Source: Xenorhabdus bovienii (GTDB taxonomy: Bacteria > Pseudomonadota > Gammaproteobacteria > Enterobacterales > Enterobacteriaceae). Taken from it: a DNA stretch of 53,590 bases. Location: positions 1 through 53,590 of the forward strand of contig NZ_JANAIF010000026.1 of NCBI RefSeq assembly GCF_024721015.1, read 5' to 3'. Positions 53,363 to 53,590 of the stretch are shown one piece after another. The notes under the pieces were generated by a model. That model did not search any database, was not told the DNA's origin, and was given only the letters and a program-made list of their open reading frames with translations. The position numbers and the translations under genes are program-made. The stretch's first letter is position 1, and every line of letters begins with the position of its first letter.

Positions 53363-53527
53363 CTATTGCCCGACCGCGATCGCCGGCAATACCCGCACGG
53401 TTTCGGCTTTCTCACCATTGACCAGATAAAGCACCGGCCGGTTCTCCCGTCCTGACTGCCCGTGGCCGCTGTCCACATGCTCGCCCTGGTCATAGCAATC
53501 GTAGCCTTTGAGCCAGGGGTTACGCAT
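53363..53527 (-). CDS. small hypothetical protein
   Basis: A 54-residue frame (MRNPWLKGYDCYDQGEHVDSG... ending AETVRVLPAIAVGQ) with protein-like composition, bounded upstream by an in-frame TGA. I do not recognise it. The ribosome binding site is unclear, so the start could be altered by the rearranged sequence at the window's right end. Confidence 0.5.
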   Translation of the reverse strand: MRNPWLKGYDCYDQGEHVDSGHGQSGRENRPVLYLVNGEKAETVRVLPAIAVGQ

Positions 53528-53545
53528 GAAAATATTGAGTGGATA

Positions 53546-53590
53546 ATTCTTTCATTTTTAGAGGGACGCTAATGAAAGAATTAGTGGAGG
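53546..53590 (+). other. possible start of a new gene or mobile element
   Basis: AATTCTTTCAT and ATGAAAGAATT form inverted ends at about 53546-53582, and an ATG at 53572 is preceded by GAGG. This reads MKELVE up to the window edge. It may be the start of an insertion element or of a plus-strand gene; too little sequence remains to decide. Confidence 0.3.

Noticed and set aside
53095..53493. 132-residue minus-strand frame at the right end
   Set aside because: It overlaps the methylase-like gene in another frame; the 54-residue frame at 53363-53527 has the more protein-like composition.

Overview
The window is most of a large integrative conjugative element (ICE) of the SPI-7 / PFGI-1 / ICEHin1056 class, in a gammaproteobacterium. 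Gene content (T6SS-type VgrG/Rhs, a Yersinia-type inverse autotransporter, attachment at tRNA-Phe) fits Enterobacterales. Xenorhabdus, Photorhabdus or a relative is my best guess, but it is an inference. ICE family numbers (TIGR/PFL) are given from memory of sequence look and conserved gene order; no search was run.

Layout. Almost all backbone genes lie on the minus strand, so the element reads right to left. From the tRNA-Phe 3' fragment at 49814-49866 leftwards come partition and replication: ParA, a small protein, DnaB, ParB, DUF2857, a small basic protein, a STY4528-type replication protein, a PFL_4669 protein, topoisomerase III, a DUF3577 protein, a small protein and SSB (38.6-49.7 kb). 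A plus-strand AAA ATPase / DUF4276 pair, probably phage defence, sits at 36.8-38.6 kb. A Nlp-like HTH regulator follows, with a cloverleaf-like leader RNA. The mating-pair and coupling genes (PilL, PFL_4693, PFL_4695, TraD, PFL_4697, RAQPRD through the VirB4/TraC ATPase) run from 36.0 to 22.2 kb. PFL_4709, 4710, 4711 and TraG follow at 8.5-3.8 kb.

Cargo breaks the transfer cluster in two places. At 30.1-31.2 kb there is a DUF5710 protein and a 54-residue zinc-ribbon-like protein. At 8.5-22.2 kb a 13.7-kb island carries VgrG, an Eag chaperone, a 1530-residue PAAR-Rhs effector with an AHH nuclease tip and its immunity gene, an unknown gene, an inverse autotransporter, and two tandem YezG-like immunity genes, one frameshifted. 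The left end (0-3.4 kb) holds a second tyrosine recombinase, broken genes and a structured repeat.

Right of the tRNA fragment, another tyrosine integrase, a TraI_2 (MobH-like) gene and a methylase-like gene continue on the same strand. This is what the other end of such an ICE should look like. The fragment therefore behaves as an attP or an ICE-ICE junction rather than an ICE-chromosome boundary. The segment is either a circular form or a tandem array.

The backbone would let the element excise, replicate, partition and transfer. The T6SS effector cassette and the AAA/DUF4276 pair give the host competition and probably defence functions. Non-coding structure is unusually rich: two copies of a STAXI-like multi-hairpin element, a C4-like leader RNA, a pair of 31-bp palindromic direct repeats and several long inverted repeats.
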